A DNA stretch of 64,000 bases from positions 2,232,001-2,296,000 of the forward strand of contig NZ_CP084561.1 in assembly GCF_021789315.1 (NCBI RefSeq). The letters are read 5' to 3'. The stretch is from Arthrobacter sp. FW305-BF8 (GTDB lineage: Bacteria > Actinomycetota > Actinomycetes > Actinomycetales > Micrococcaceae). Below the pieces are notes generated by a model. That model was not told where the DNA came from. It searched no databases and saw nothing but the letters and a program-made list of their open reading frames with translations. Below are positions 43,923-53,018 of the stretch, piece after piece. Position numbers and translations under genes: made by a program. Position 1 is the stretch's first letter; each line of letters opens with the position of its first letter.

Positions 43923-46568
43923 ATGCTAACGCCGTTGAACCAAAGCGTGGCGGATTCCGCGCTGCTTACCCGGTCCCTTCCACTGGGGTTGCTCCGTTCC
44001 TTCGTCTATTCGGACGCGGCCGGCGATGGGCTGACGCCCTCCCTGCTGGCTGAACTTAAAGTCCTCGCAAGGGTCCCTGGGTTGCTGGTGGCCTGCAATT
44101 ATGGCGGAACGTTGTGCGATGCGGAGGGCATCTCCACCGAGACCCTGCCGCTGGGCAGCGCGGCAATTGCCCTCCGTGCCCTGGCCGCGCTGCCGAACAC
44201 CCATGCCGCCGTCATCTCGGGGCGCTCCCTCCGCGATCTGGCCGCCGTGTCCCGATTGCCGGCGGAAGTGCACCTGATTGGCTCGCACGGTGCTAAGGCG
44301 GACATGGAGTTCGCGCACGTACAGCCACTGGCAACGGAAGCGGTACTGCAGAAGGTCAGCGCGGCACTCAACGAAGCGGTGGGATTTCAGAAAGGCGTCT
44401 GGCTTGAGCGGAAACCCGTGGCGGTGTCCGTCCACACCCGGCCGGCCGCGGCAGAGGTGGTGGCGGCAGTAACTGCCACCGCACGGGACATCGCACGTGA
44501 GCACGGGCTGTTCTTCATAGTGGATGGGTCTGTCCTGGATCTGTCCGTGGTGGAACCGTGCAAAGCTGATGCCCTGGAAAACCTCCGGTCCAGGCTGGGC
44601 GCCAGCGCCGCCATGTATGCCGGGGACGCACACAGCGACGAACTTGCGATCGCCACCTTGCGGGGCCCGGACATGGGGCTGCGCGTCGGCCCCGGGGAAA
44701 CACGTGCCGCGCACAGGCTGCCCGATCCTGGATCCTTCGCCAGGGTCCTTGCCATCCTGTTTGAGCTGCGGCGGGCATGGCTCTTCGGCGAGGATGCTGT
44801 AGGGCTGGAGCGGCACTCGATGATCGGCAACGGCTCCTCAACGGCTCTGGTTACCCCGGACGCCAAAATCTGCTGGATGAGCCACCCCCTGCCGGACTCC
44901 GGCTCCCTGTTTGCCCACATTCTGGGCGGCGACGCGGCGGGTCACTTTTCGATAGAGCCCGTTAAGGCCTCCCAGGTGCTGGGCCAACGGTACGTGGACA
45001 GCACCATGATCGTGGAGACGCGATGGACAGACGTCACGGTCACGGACTACCTCGAACCCGCTCCGGACGGAATCACGAGCCTTGTCCGGGTGCTGTCCGG
45101 AACCGGCGCGGCAAGGATCGTGTTTGCGCCCCGCCCGGACTACGCCAACGCGCCATTCAGCATGGAGGTCCGCGGCGAGGAGCTGCACGTGGTGGGAACA
45201 TCCGATCCCATCACCCTTCTCGCGCCCGGCGTGAGGTTCGCAGTCACTTCCGATGGGCGGCATGCCACCGCCACGGCTGCAGTCAACCTGCAGGACGGGC
45301 CCGTAGTGCTCAACCTGCGCTGCGGCGACACCGAGCCGCGGCCAGCGGACCCCGGTGGCGAAATGGAGCGGCGGGCCGGCGTCGCCCTCTCCTCCCGCAG
45401 CTGGGTGCAGAGCCTGGAAGTGCCTACGGTCAAGCCCTCCCTAGTCCGCCGGTCCGCACTGGTGCTCCGCGCCTTGGTCCACGAACCCACCGGCGCAGTG
45501 CTGGCCGCACCTACTACCTCGTTGCCCGAAGGCATCGGTGGGACCCGCAACTGGGACTACCGCTACTGCTGGTTGCGTGACGGCTCCATGACCGTCAACG
45601 CGCTGGCGGACCTGGGTTCCACGCAGGAAGCGGCCGGATTCCTGGGTTGGCTGGGTCGGATCCTGAAGCACGCCCCGGGCCCGGAGTGGCTGCGTCCGCT
45701 CTACTCCGTCACGGGGGCCCCGCTCTCCACGGAAGCCGTGATCGACAGCCTCCCCGGTTATGCCGGCTCCCGGCCCGTCCGGATCGGTAACGCCGCGGAC
45801 CACCAGGTCCAACTGGACGTCTTCGGCCCGATCGCGGAACTCATCCACGCCCTCAGCGTCAGGGAAGAGGCGCTCAAGGACGACCATTGGGAGCTGATGG
45901 TTCAGATGGCCTCGGCGGTGCTTGCCCGCTGGCAGGAGCCGGACCACGGCATTTGGGAGGCCCGGCGTGCACCCCGGCACCACGTCTACACCAAGGTAAT
46001 GTGCTGGGTAACTCTTGACCGGGCGCTGCGGGCTGCTGCCCGCCACGGACGCACCCCTGACCCTGTCTGGGAACCCACGGCCACCGTCATCCGGGACGAG
46101 GTGCTGCGTGAAGGCTGGGATGACTCGGCCTCCTCGTACACCGTGGCTTACGACAGCCCGGATCTGGACGCCGCGGTGCTGCACATCGGACTGTCCGGCC
46201 TGCTGGACGTCACCGACCAGCGCTACCTGGATACCGTCCGGGCGGTGGAGCGGGAACTTCGGGTGGGACCCACGGTTTTCCGGTACAAGTACGACGACGG
46301 CCTGCCGGGCCTGGAGGGCGGTTTCCACATCTGCACCACCTGGCTGATTGAGGCATACCTTGCGGTGGGCAGGATCGAGGAGGCCTGGGACCTGTTCGAC
46401 CAGTTGGTGAACCTCTTTGGGCCAACAGGACTATTGCCCGAAGAGTACGATCCGGGCACCGAAACCCATTTGGGGAACCATCCGCAGGCGTACTCGCACC
46501 TCGGCTTCATCCGTTGCGCCCGGCTGCTTGCTAACCACCAGGACGGCCCGGAAACGCGAAAGCATTAG
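43923..46568 (+). CDS. GH15 glycosidase (trehalase-like) with an N-terminal, probably inactive, HAD phosphatase domain
   Basis: 881 residues. Residues 30-265 align with trehalose-6-phosphate phosphatases of the HAD class: VISGRSLRDLA, SHGAKADM and AGDAHSDELAI are visible. The catalytic motif, however, reads ACNYGGTLCD where active enzymes have DxDGTL, so both catalytic aspartates are replaced (Asn and Gly). Residues 285-875 are a GH15 glucoamylase/trehalase domain (MIGNGSSTALVTPDAKICWM, TRNWDYRYCWLRDGSMTV, FHICTTWLIEAYLAVGR, LPEEYDPGTETHLGNHPQAY). The hydrolase is probably active on trehalose or another alpha-glucoside; the front domain may be structural or regulatory. No signal peptide is present. 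The gene stands alone. Confidence 0.85.
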   Translation: MLTPLNQSVADSALLTRSLPLGLLRSFVYSDAAGDGLTPSLLAELKVLARVPGLLVACNYGGTLCDAEGISTETLPLGSAAIALRALAALPNTHAAVISGRSLRDLAAVSRLPAEVHLIGSHGAKADMEFAHVQPLATEAVLQKVSAALNEAVGFQKGVWLERKPVAVSVHTRPAAAEVVAAVTATARDIAREHGLFFIVDGSVLDLSVVEPCKADALENLRSRLGASAAMYAGDAHSDELAIATLRGPDMGLRVGPGETRAAHRLPDPGSFARVLAILFELRRAWLFGEDAVGLERHSMIGNGSSTALVTPDAKICWMSHPLPDSGSLFAHILGGDAAGHFSIEPVKASQVLGQRYVDSTMIVETRWTDVTVTDYLEPAPDGITSLVRVLSGTGAARIVFAPRPDYANAPFSMEVRGEELHVVGTSDPITLLAPGVRFAVTSDGRHATATAAVNLQDGPVVLNLRCGDTEPRPADPGGEMERRAGVALSSRSWVQSLEVPTVKPSLVRRSALVLRALVHEPTGAVLAAPTTSLPEGIGGTRNWDYRYCWLRDGSMTVNALADLGSTQEAAGFLGWLGRILKHAPGPEWLRPLYSVTGAPLSTEAVIDSLPGYAGSRPVRIGNAADHQVQLDVFGPIAELIHALSVREEALKDDHWELMVQMASAVLARWQEPDHGIWEARRAPRHHVYTKVMCWVTLDRALRAAARHGRTPDPVWEPTATVIRDEVLREGWDDSASSYTVAYDSPDLDAAVLHIGLSGLLDVTDQRYLDTVRAVERELRVGPTVFRYKYDDGLPGLEGGFHICTTWLIEAYLAVGRIEEAWDLFDQLVNLFGPTGLLPEEYDPGTETHLGNHPQAYSHLGFIRCARLLANHQDGPETRKH

Positions 46569-46728
46569 GGACTGTCACTCAAGCTGGTTTGAATCCGACG
46601 AGCGATCCAGCCAGCTTGTAAGGCAACCAGTGCCGGTATGGCCAGTGTTGGTCACCTCCCCGTAAACGAGGGGAAATATTGTCCGGTTAGCGTTGGGATC
46701 AATGATTCCGTGCGGGGAAGGAACTGAG

Positions 46729-47382
46729 ATGCGCGTAGGACTTATTCGGGTGCTGACGACCTCGGACCGGCGCCTGCTTCATGCCCATGGGAGGCTGCTG
46801 CAGGAGACGTTCGGTTTCACTGTCACCTCCCGCTGCATTCCGGGCCAGCCCTCCGGGGTGTACGACGAAGCGTCACTCATGGCCGCCGCGCCGAAGGTGG
46901 TCGAGCTGGCAAGAGAAATGGCCGAAGAGGCCGATGCGCTGATCGTCAGCTGCGCCTCGGAGCCCGGTCTGGCAGAAGCTCGCGCCCTGGTGGGCATCCC
47001 CGTCATCGGTGCAGGCTCCGCGGCTGCTGCCGCGGCCCTGACCTTTGGCGGCAGGGTCGGCGTCCTGGGGCTCAGGCACCAGGTGCCAGGACCGGTTTCT
47101 GAATACCTCGGTGAACGGATGGTCCTCATCGACGGTCCCGAAAGTGTCGAGACGCCCGACGCGTTTCTGATGCCCACGGGCATCTTCGACTCTCTCACCG
47201 CTGCCCAGATGCTCATCGATGCCGGTGCTGACGTCATCGTTCAGGCGAGCACCGGACTGAGCAGCATCGGCATGGCCGAGGTTCTCCGCCGCAAACTTCG
47301 GGTCCCCGTCATTGACGCCGTCACCGCGGCCGGATCCATGCTCGCCTCGGCCCTCGCAGCCCGGGAGCTGCAAAAAATTTGA
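46729..47382 (+). CDS. Aspartate/glutamate racemase family protein (hydantoin racemase-like)
   Basis: 217 residues from ATG 46729, after GGGAAGGAACTGAG. The first active-site Cys region is ADALIVSCASEPGLAEARAL. The partner Cys of two-base racemases is expected near VIVQASTGLSSIG, where Ala-Ser replaces the usual Gly-Cys, so the second cysteine seems missing. This may mean a decarboxylase-like or altered enzyme. The fold is cytosolic. It converges with a membrane-protein gene 13 bases away. Confidence 0.75.
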   Translation: MRVGLIRVLTTSDRRLLHAHGRLLQETFGFTVTSRCIPGQPSGVYDEASLMAAAPKVVELAREMAEEADALIVSCASEPGLAEARALVGIPVIGAGSAAAAAALTFGGRVGVLGLRHQVPGPVSEYLGERMVLIDGPESVETPDAFLMPTGIFDSLTAAQMLIDAGADVIVQASTGLSSIGMAEVLRRKLRVPVIDAVTAAGSMLASALAARELQKI

Positions 47383-47395
47383 ACCCCGGGAAGCG

Positions 47396-48418
47396 TCAGC
47401 GGCCGGTCCACTCGTGGGCGAGGCGGTTGCGGCGCTCCTCCTCGCGTTTGGAGTACGCGGCCGCGCGGATTGCTTCCTCCGACTCCAGGCCGGTGCCAAG
47501 GGCACCGCCGACGGTCGCCGCCGACGCGACGAACCAGGACAGGACGAACAGGTCGCCATAGCCGAGCGTCTGCTGGAGGTAGCCGCCCATTACGGCCGGG
47601 TCGAGGACGAACAGCGCCCAGGCCAGGTTCACGAGGTAGAGCGCCAGGTAGCAGATGATTATCCCAATGGTCAGGGTTACCAGGGTTGAGGTGTTGTAGA
47701 GGCGGGACCTTTCCCTGGCGCCCGCAGAGCCGTCGTCGGGTCGGTCCCACAGTTCGCCGTCAATCACGAGCCAGGCAACAACGAGGGCAATGGAGGCGAT
47801 CGTCGCCACTGTGAGGCGCCACGGTGACAGGGAGCCGGCGAGTAGCCAAACCGTTGAGTTGATCGTGGCTATCGCCCCTGTCGTCAGCGCTGCCACGAGC
47901 GCGGACTTGAGCCCAGGCACCAGGAGCCACGGACGGTTCGCAAGCACCATTCCCACGAGGAGGCGCCAACGGCTGGTGAAGTAGGGCATCGGCTCGCTGT
48001 GCCCGGCCTGTGCATTGCCTGCCATGCCGCTGACGAGCGCGCGCACTGCATGCCGGGCACGCGCCCGCATACCGAGCCCGCCGAGTGCCGGCAGCGACAG
48101 CACAGCTGTGCGTTGCCGCGGGTCGGTCTCGGCGAGCAGATACCGGCCGTCATTCTCGTCACGGAACGGAAGTTCGGTCAGCCCGATAACGATGTCCCAT
48201 TCGTGCTGACGGGCGTGGTCCCGAAGCCGTGCCAAGGCAGTTTCGGCGTCCTCGCAATCCATGGCGAATGGTTCGCTCACGATCTCGATGTCCCAGCCCT
48301 CGCGGTCCTCGCTGCTCGGCGGCTGAAGGTCACTGAGCAGGCGCGCGATCTCCGTAGGCGCGGCAGGGTCCGCCACCATCCCGACCCGGATCCGTTCCGT
48401 CACGGCAGGATACCGCAA
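47396..48418 (-). CDS. Hypothetical membrane protein
   Basis: 340 residues. A soluble N-terminal part of about 150 residues (IRVGMVADPAAPTEIARLLS, then EWDIVIGLTELPFRDENDGR) precedes at least five hydrophobic segments, including PWLLVPGLKSALVAALTTGA and LTVATIASIALVVAWLVI. The C-terminus is charged and cytosolic (SKREEERRNRLAHEWTGR). I do not recognise a family with a known role. Confidence 0.75.
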   Translation of the reverse strand: MRYPAVTERIRVGMVADPAAPTEIARLLSDLQPPSSEDREGWDIEIVSEPFAMDCEDAETALARLRDHARQHEWDIVIGLTELPFRDENDGRYLLAETDPRQRTAVLSLPALGGLGMRARARHAVRALVSGMAGNAQAGHSEPMPYFTSRWRLLVGMVLANRPWLLVPGLKSALVAALTTGAIATINSTVWLLAGSLSPWRLTVATIASIALVVAWLVIDGELWDRPDDGSAGARERSRLYNTSTLVTLTIGIIICYLALYLVNLAWALFVLDPAVMGGYLQQTLGYGDLFVLSWFVASAATVGGALGTGLESEEAIRAAAYSKREEERRNRLAHEWTGR

Positions 48419-48566
48419 AGGGCGGGGGTGAACTTTTTTGGCACCATTTTTCTCCTCATGATTCAGCGCAACCTGCGTGTGCAGGCCTCCGTGTCGCTAT
48501 TCTCAACCCGGTCCTGATCACGGTCTACATCAACCTGGTGACGAATCTGGGCCAGGGATGATGTGA

Positions 48567-48601
48567 GGGTGTCACCAGCGCAGGCGTTGCTGGTGACACC
48601 C
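48567..48601 (-). terminator. Terminator hairpin after the 48630 gene
   Basis: GGGTGTCACCAGC and its exact complement form a 13-base stem around 9 bases, 29 bases past the stop of the minus-strand hypothetical gene. It ends the three-gene minus-strand block. Confidence 0.7.
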
Positions 48602-48629
48602 TTGGTCCGCCAGCCCGGCAGTATGGCTG

Positions 48630-49217
48630 TCAGGCTGTGCGGTGCTTTCGCAGCGCGCGGACCGCGGCAACAGCACCCAGTCCGGCGAGCACCCATGGGC
48701 CTCCCACGAGGAGCGGGTCGATCCATTGGTGGTTGACGTCGGCGCGTTTTTGTCCGAAGCGGGAGCGGACACCGTGGGCCGAGAACTCGCTGAGCACCCC
48801 GGTTTCGGTGACGGGGTTGTCGGGGCGCAGAGTCGCAAAGGACTTCAGGTGGTGTTCCCAGGCGTCCACGCGGTCAGCGGCGATCAACAGGAGCCAGTGC
48901 GCGGCCCGGCCCTCGCTGTACTTGTAGGCGTACTTCCGGATAGCGCCGGAGACCCCGGCAGGAGGTGTGGAGGTCCCGAAAACGGGGGTGAGGAAGGCGT
49001 GCTCGACGGACCGTTCCCGGGGCCATTTCTCCGGTTGGCGTTCGGGGAAGTCCCAGCGCGCACCGGTCTCGATGCCGGGTTGCTCGCGGGGGTAGGAGGG
49101 GCGGTCGGCCGGGTCGAGGTCTGCGCCCCATCCCGGGATCTGTGCCCGCAGGTCTTCGGCGGACTTGGGTGGGATGCGTTTGTTGGCGATGTACGGCGTT
49201 GCTGCTGTTTCAGACAT
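48630..49217 (-). CDS. Hypothetical protein with a C-terminal membrane helix
   Basis: 195 residues. The N-terminus has many Pro and Trp-containing segments (YIANKRIPPKSAEDLRAQIP, RWDFPERQPEKWPRERSVEH), then a Lys/Tyr-rich piece (IRKYAYKYSEGRAAHWLLL), and ends with one hydrophobic helix (LVGGPWVLAGLGAVAAVRAL). It follows the zinc dehydrogenase at 49233 by 15 bases on the same strand, so it is probably co-expressed with it. No known function. Confidence 0.75.
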   Translation of the reverse strand: MSETAATPYIANKRIPPKSAEDLRAQIPGWGADLDPADRPSYPREQPGIETGARWDFPERQPEKWPRERSVEHAFLTPVFGTSTPPAGVSGAIRKYAYKYSEGRAAHWLLLIAADRVDAWEHHLKSFATLRPDNPVTETGVLSEFSAHGVRSRFGQKRADVNHQWIDPLLVGGPWVLAGLGAVAAVRALRKHRTA

Positions 49218-49232
49218 GGTGCGGGTCTCCTT

Positions 49233-50381
49233 TCAGGACTGGCTGGCGACTACGAGCGGTTTGATGATGTTGTCCAGTTTGGCGGAGAAGATGTGGTAGC
49301 CCTCGGCGATGTGTTCCAGCGGGATCCGGTGGGTGACGATGTCGCTGGGTTTGAGGTAGCCATTGCGGATGTGCTCGAAGAGCCGGGGCCATTGGCGTTT
49401 GACCGGGCACTGGTTCATCCGCAGGGTCAGGCCCTTGTTCATGGCGTCGCCGAACTTCACGGCGCTGAAGATCGGCCCGTACGCGCCCACCACGGACACC
49501 GTTCCGCCTTTGCGGACGGAATCGATGGCCCAGTTCAGGGCGACGGGGGAGCCGCCCTGCAGTTTGAACTTGCTGCTTGTGACGTGCTGGAGGAAGTTGC
49601 CGTCCGCTTCGGCCCCCACGGCGTCAATGACGACGTCGGCGCCCAGGTAGTCGGTCTCCTTCTTCAGGTGCACCACGATGTCGTCGTACTCGGCGAAGTT
49701 GTATGTTTCGGCGTGGGCGAAGGTCCGTGCTTTTTCCAGCCGGTACTCCAGATGGTCTATCACGATCACGCGGCCTGCCCCCATCAGCCAGGCGGACTTG
49801 GCGGCGAAAAGCCCCACCGGGCCTGCACCGAACACCACCACGGTGTCGCCCTCCACGATGTCGCCCAGCTGGGCGCCGAAGTAGCCGGTGGGGCAAGCGT
49901 CGGTGAGCAGCACCGCGTCCTCCTCGTCCATCCAGTCCGGAATCTTCGAAGGCCCCACGTCCGCGAAGGGGACACGGACGAATTCTGCCTGGCCGCCGTC
50001 GTAACCCCCGCAGGTGTGGGAGTAGCCGTAGATGCCGCCCACCGCCGTCGCGTTCGGGTTCACGTTGTGGCAGTTGGAGTACAGGCCACGGGCACAGAAG
50101 TAGCAGGAACCGCAGTACACGTTGAACGGCACCATCACCCGGTCGCCCACGGACACGTTCTGCACCGAGGATCCCACTTCATGCACGGTGCCCACGAACT
50201 CGTGCCCGAACGTCATTCCCACCCGGGTGTCCGGCATCATGCCGTGGTACAGGTGCAGGTCGGACCCGCAAATAGCGCCCCTGCTGACCCGGACGATCGC
50301 GTCGTTCGGGTGCTCGATCTTCGGAATGTCTTTTTCTTCGACCCGTACTTTGTACGGTCCGCGGTAAACCATTGCCCGCAT
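49233..50381 (-). CDS. Zinc-dependent alcohol dehydrogenase
   Basis: 382 residues. It has the catalytic-zinc region ICGSDLHLYHGMM and GHEFVGTVHEVGSSV, a structural zinc cluster CGSCYFCARGLYSNC, and the NAD turn VVFGAGPVGLFAAKSAWLMG. It resembles glutathione-independent formaldehyde dehydrogenase-type enzymes more than classic ADH, with long loops around residues 165-190. It lies 60 bases downstream of a homologous gene (50442-51590) on the same strand, likely an old tandem duplication. The substrate is unknown. Confidence 0.88.
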   Translation of the reverse strand: MRAMVYRGPYKVRVEEKDIPKIEHPNDAIVRVSRGAICGSDLHLYHGMMPDTRVGMTFGHEFVGTVHEVGSSVQNVSVGDRVMVPFNVYCGSCYFCARGLYSNCHNVNPNATAVGGIYGYSHTCGGYDGGQAEFVRVPFADVGPSKIPDWMDEEDAVLLTDACPTGYFGAQLGDIVEGDTVVVFGAGPVGLFAAKSAWLMGAGRVIVIDHLEYRLEKARTFAHAETYNFAEYDDIVVHLKKETDYLGADVVIDAVGAEADGNFLQHVTSSKFKLQGGSPVALNWAIDSVRKGGTVSVVGAYGPIFSAVKFGDAMNKGLTLRMNQCPVKRQWPRLFEHIRNGYLKPSDIVTHRIPLEHIAEGYHIFSAKLDNIIKPLVVASQS

Positions 50382-50441
50382 CAGTACCGCCTCCTGTGGA
50401 TTGCTCGTATTGACATTGAAGGTTCTCCTGTCCGGGCTTTC

Positions 50442-51590
50442 TCAGGTGCCGGCCGGGTGGAGGACGACTTTGGTCCAGCCGTCTTCGCGGTTGTCAAAGT
50501 TCCTGTACCCCTCCGGGGCCTGATCCAGCGGCAGTTCGTGGCTGACGATGAACGACGGGCTGGCCTTTCCGCCGGCAATCAGATCGCGCAGGGCCCGGTT
50601 GTACTTCTTGACCGGGCACTGTCCCGAGCCCATCGTCTGTCCTTTGAACCAATAGTTTCCGTAATCGAAGGCCACCTGGCCCTGTTGGGCGAGTTTGTCG
50701 GGGGCCCCGGGGTCCTGGGGCAGGAACACGCCGACCACGCCCAGGCCGCCGACGAACCGGACTGAGTCCACGAGCCGGTTCAGGGTCAGGTTGGGATGTT
50801 CGTTTCCGCCCGGATCGTGAGCCTGGTAGCCGACGCATTCGCAGCCCCGGTCGGCGCCGAATCCCATGGTCTGGTCCTTGACGAACTCGACCGGGTCCAC
50901 TTCCGAATCATTCACAGCGATGGCGCCGATTTGCTCCGCCAGCTTCAGGCGGTCGCTTTGGCGGTCAACCACCATGACTTTGCCGGCCCCTTTGATAACG
51001 GCCGAGTACGCCGCCATGAGCCCGACCGGTCCTGCACCGTAAATGACGACGGAGTCCCCCGGGTACACCCCGGCCAGCTCCGTGGCATGCCAGCCCGTCG
51101 GGAAAATATCGGCGAGCATGACATAGTCGAGTTCTTTCTCCACCGAGTCCTCGCCCAGGCGCAGGCAATTGAAGTCCCCGTACGGCACGCGCAGATACTC
51201 GGCCTGCCCGCCCTGGTACGGGCCCATGTCCGCGAACCCGTACGCCGCACCCGCGAGCTGTGGTTCAGGCTGCATCGTCAGGCAGTAATTGGTGAAGCCC
51301 CGGTCGCAGTTCTTACAGAATCCACAGGCGATGTTGAACGGCAGCACCACACGTTCGCCTACCTGTACTTTGCTCACCGCCGGGCCGGTCTCGACCACTT
51401 CACCCAGGTTCTCGTGCCCAAAGGTGCGTCCGGGTTCGAAGCTGGTACGGCCCTCGTACATGTGCAGATCCGAGCCGCAGATGTTCGCAGCGGTTATTCG
51501 CACCAGCACGTCGGCGGGGTGCTCGATTTTGGCGTCCGGTACGTCCTCAACGCTGACGTCGTTCGGTCCTTTGTAAACTACTGCCTTCAC
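50442..51590 (-). CDS. Glutathione-independent formaldehyde dehydrogenase-type zinc enzyme
   Basis: 382 residues from GTG 51590 (KAVVYKGPNDVSVEDVP after the start). The longer frame to 52073 is not supported by homology. It has ICGSDLHMYEGRTSFEPGRT, GHENLGEVVETG, structural zinc cysteines CGFCKNCDRGFTNYC, and VVIYGAGPVGLMAAYSAVIKG. The FDH-like insert (GCECVGYQAHDPGGNEHPNL) suggests a bound NAD, as in Pseudomonas formaldehyde dehydrogenase/dismutase. It heads a minus-strand unit of two dehydrogenases and a membrane-anchored protein. Confidence 0.88.
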   Translation of the reverse strand: MKAVVYKGPNDVSVEDVPDAKIEHPADVLVRITAANICGSDLHMYEGRTSFEPGRTFGHENLGEVVETGPAVSKVQVGERVVLPFNIACGFCKNCDRGFTNYCLTMQPEPQLAGAAYGFADMGPYQGGQAEYLRVPYGDFNCLRLGEDSVEKELDYVMLADIFPTGWHATELAGVYPGDSVVIYGAGPVGLMAAYSAVIKGAGKVMVVDRQSDRLKLAEQIGAIAVNDSEVDPVEFVKDQTMGFGADRGCECVGYQAHDPGGNEHPNLTLNRLVDSVRFVGGLGVVGVFLPQDPGAPDKLAQQGQVAFDYGNYWFKGQTMGSGQCPVKKYNRALRDLIAGGKASPSFIVSHELPLDQAPEGYRNFDNREDGWTKVVLHPAGT

Positions 51591-52302
51591 TTTCCGCTCT
51601 TTTCTTTTATCCCATCCGATCGTTGGTCCACTAGTGGTACCTTCCGGGCGCAGCAAAGCAAGGGTCTGCAGGCCCGGCGACCCGGAAAAAAGGGGAGTGG
51701 CACCCGATACGCGTATTGGAGCTGGCGACGGAAGGGGGGAACAAGGATTGTGGCCCGTGCAGCCAGCCCAAGGGGTTGGGAGGCTAAAGGCTTCCAGATC
51801 GCAGGCTGTCCAAAAAATCCCGCCCGCGGTCTGTACGCGAAGAGCAACTGATCGGAACTCAATGCTAAGCACACTTATTAACGGTGTCGAGGGATAGCGG
51901 GCCGCAACAATTTCGGCGAGTTCTGGTTCACGCTCACCGTTACCGACATTTGCGCCGGGTGGACCGTGAATCGGCCTGCGCAGAACAAGGCAGCCAATTG
52001 GGCATTCGAGGCCTTCGAGCACGGCACGACCGCTCTCGAACACCAATGAAAAGGCCAGGGCCGAACAGAACATTCACCAACGCGTTGTAGTTGCAAGACG
52101 GTCCGACTCCCGTACTTGGAACGCCGATACCGGGCCTTTCGCCATCATGGCTGAGCCAGGTTGCCTGGGGAAACTCCCGCAGCGGGCTTTCGCCTGCTAT
52201 CGGCCCATCGACGATCATCACCTGGCCGCTAGTCCCCCGAAATGTAGCGTACAACGCGGCGGGTAGGCGTCAGCTCGGCGGTCACAAGGTCCCTCGCTGG
52301 CA
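51591..52302. other. Intergenic, rearranged stretch
   Basis: About 710 bases with overlapping short frames on both strands but no start with a ribosome site. A weak dif-like match sits at 52120-52147 (left arm AACGCCGATAC). A minus-strand frame (52254-52100) reads TFRGTSGQVMIVDGPIAGES and may be a remnant. The promoter of the dehydrogenase unit should lie near 51600-51700. Confidence 0.35.
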
Positions 52303-52569
52303 TCAGACCCCGGGGAGGGCGCAGATGTGCCCGTCGGCGTCGATGGGGTAGCCGCAGAGCGAGCAGATCGGACGCCCGGCGCCCACGACCTCACGGGTGC
52401 GCTTGGCGAATGCGCGGGCGGTGCCGACCGGCAGCCGCACCAGCAGCATTTCGGTCTCTTTAGGGCCGTTCTGATCAAGGGATTGTCCGTTGTCATCAGC
52501 ATCGACATCGGTGACGGGGTAGGCCTCTATAACGACCTGCGCCGTCGTTGTGTCCCAACCTAAGCTCAT
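52303..52569 (-). pseudogene. DUF3090 protein, C-terminal remnant
   Basis: The frame reads TAQVVIEAYPVTDVDADDNG, LLVRLPVGTARAFAKRTREV, then PICSLCGYPIDADGHICALP. This is the C-terminal half of actinobacterial DUF3090 proteins, with the CxxC...C zinc-like tail. Full proteins are about 180-200 residues; the N-terminal half is absent and the sequence upstream (to 52683) is unrelated. A short product from ATG 52569 is conceivable but unlikely to work. Confidence 0.6.
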
Positions 52570-53018
52570 GGCACCGGCCTGACGCCGTTGCAAAGGCAAT
52601 GGCGGACGACCTGATTCTGATGTAACCCGGAACCGCGTGTCCTGTTCAAGCACTTCGTCGTCGCACTGGCCCGGCAACTGCAACTGGTCGGACGGCTCCT
52701 CGCGGAAGACCTGAGCTCAACCCCTGGCTGCCCAGCAGGGCTTTCGACCCTCCGACCGCGACAAGCTCGTCGACGCGCTCAAAGAACACAATCTGCCGCT
52801 GCCGGAGAGGGCTGCCACTACAGCGTGAATCGCCCCACTTTATTTTGAGTCGCTATCAATAAGACGTTAAACTTGGACGTAGGCCAGAGTAGCCCTCGAG
52901 TACCGCGCCGGTGAACATCCCCTGGCCGGCAGGGCAAGCGACACAACCCGCAACGCGCTTCTGCTTGAGCGGCACTGGAACCTGAACTGGCCCCGATCCT
53001 GAACCCCGAGGAGTACCC
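52570..53018. other. Gap with unassigned remnant
   Basis: A plus-strand frame near 52735-52827 ends FRPSDRDKLVDALKEHNLPL then a short tail and a stop. It looks like the C-terminus of a lost gene. The remainder shows no gene; the last bases hold the ribosome site (GAGGAG) for the next small protein. Confidence 0.35.

Noticed and set aside
50442..52073. Extended 543-codon version of the formaldehyde dehydrogenase-type gene
   Set aside because: Family similarity begins at GTG 51590. The upstream extension is low in family signal and crosses the probable promoter.
52120..52147. Fifth dif-like match (AACGCCGATAC, then TTTCGCCATCA after six bases)
   Set aside because: The left arm lacks the final A and the right arm departs from the others. 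It is kept only as a weak match; chance is plausible.
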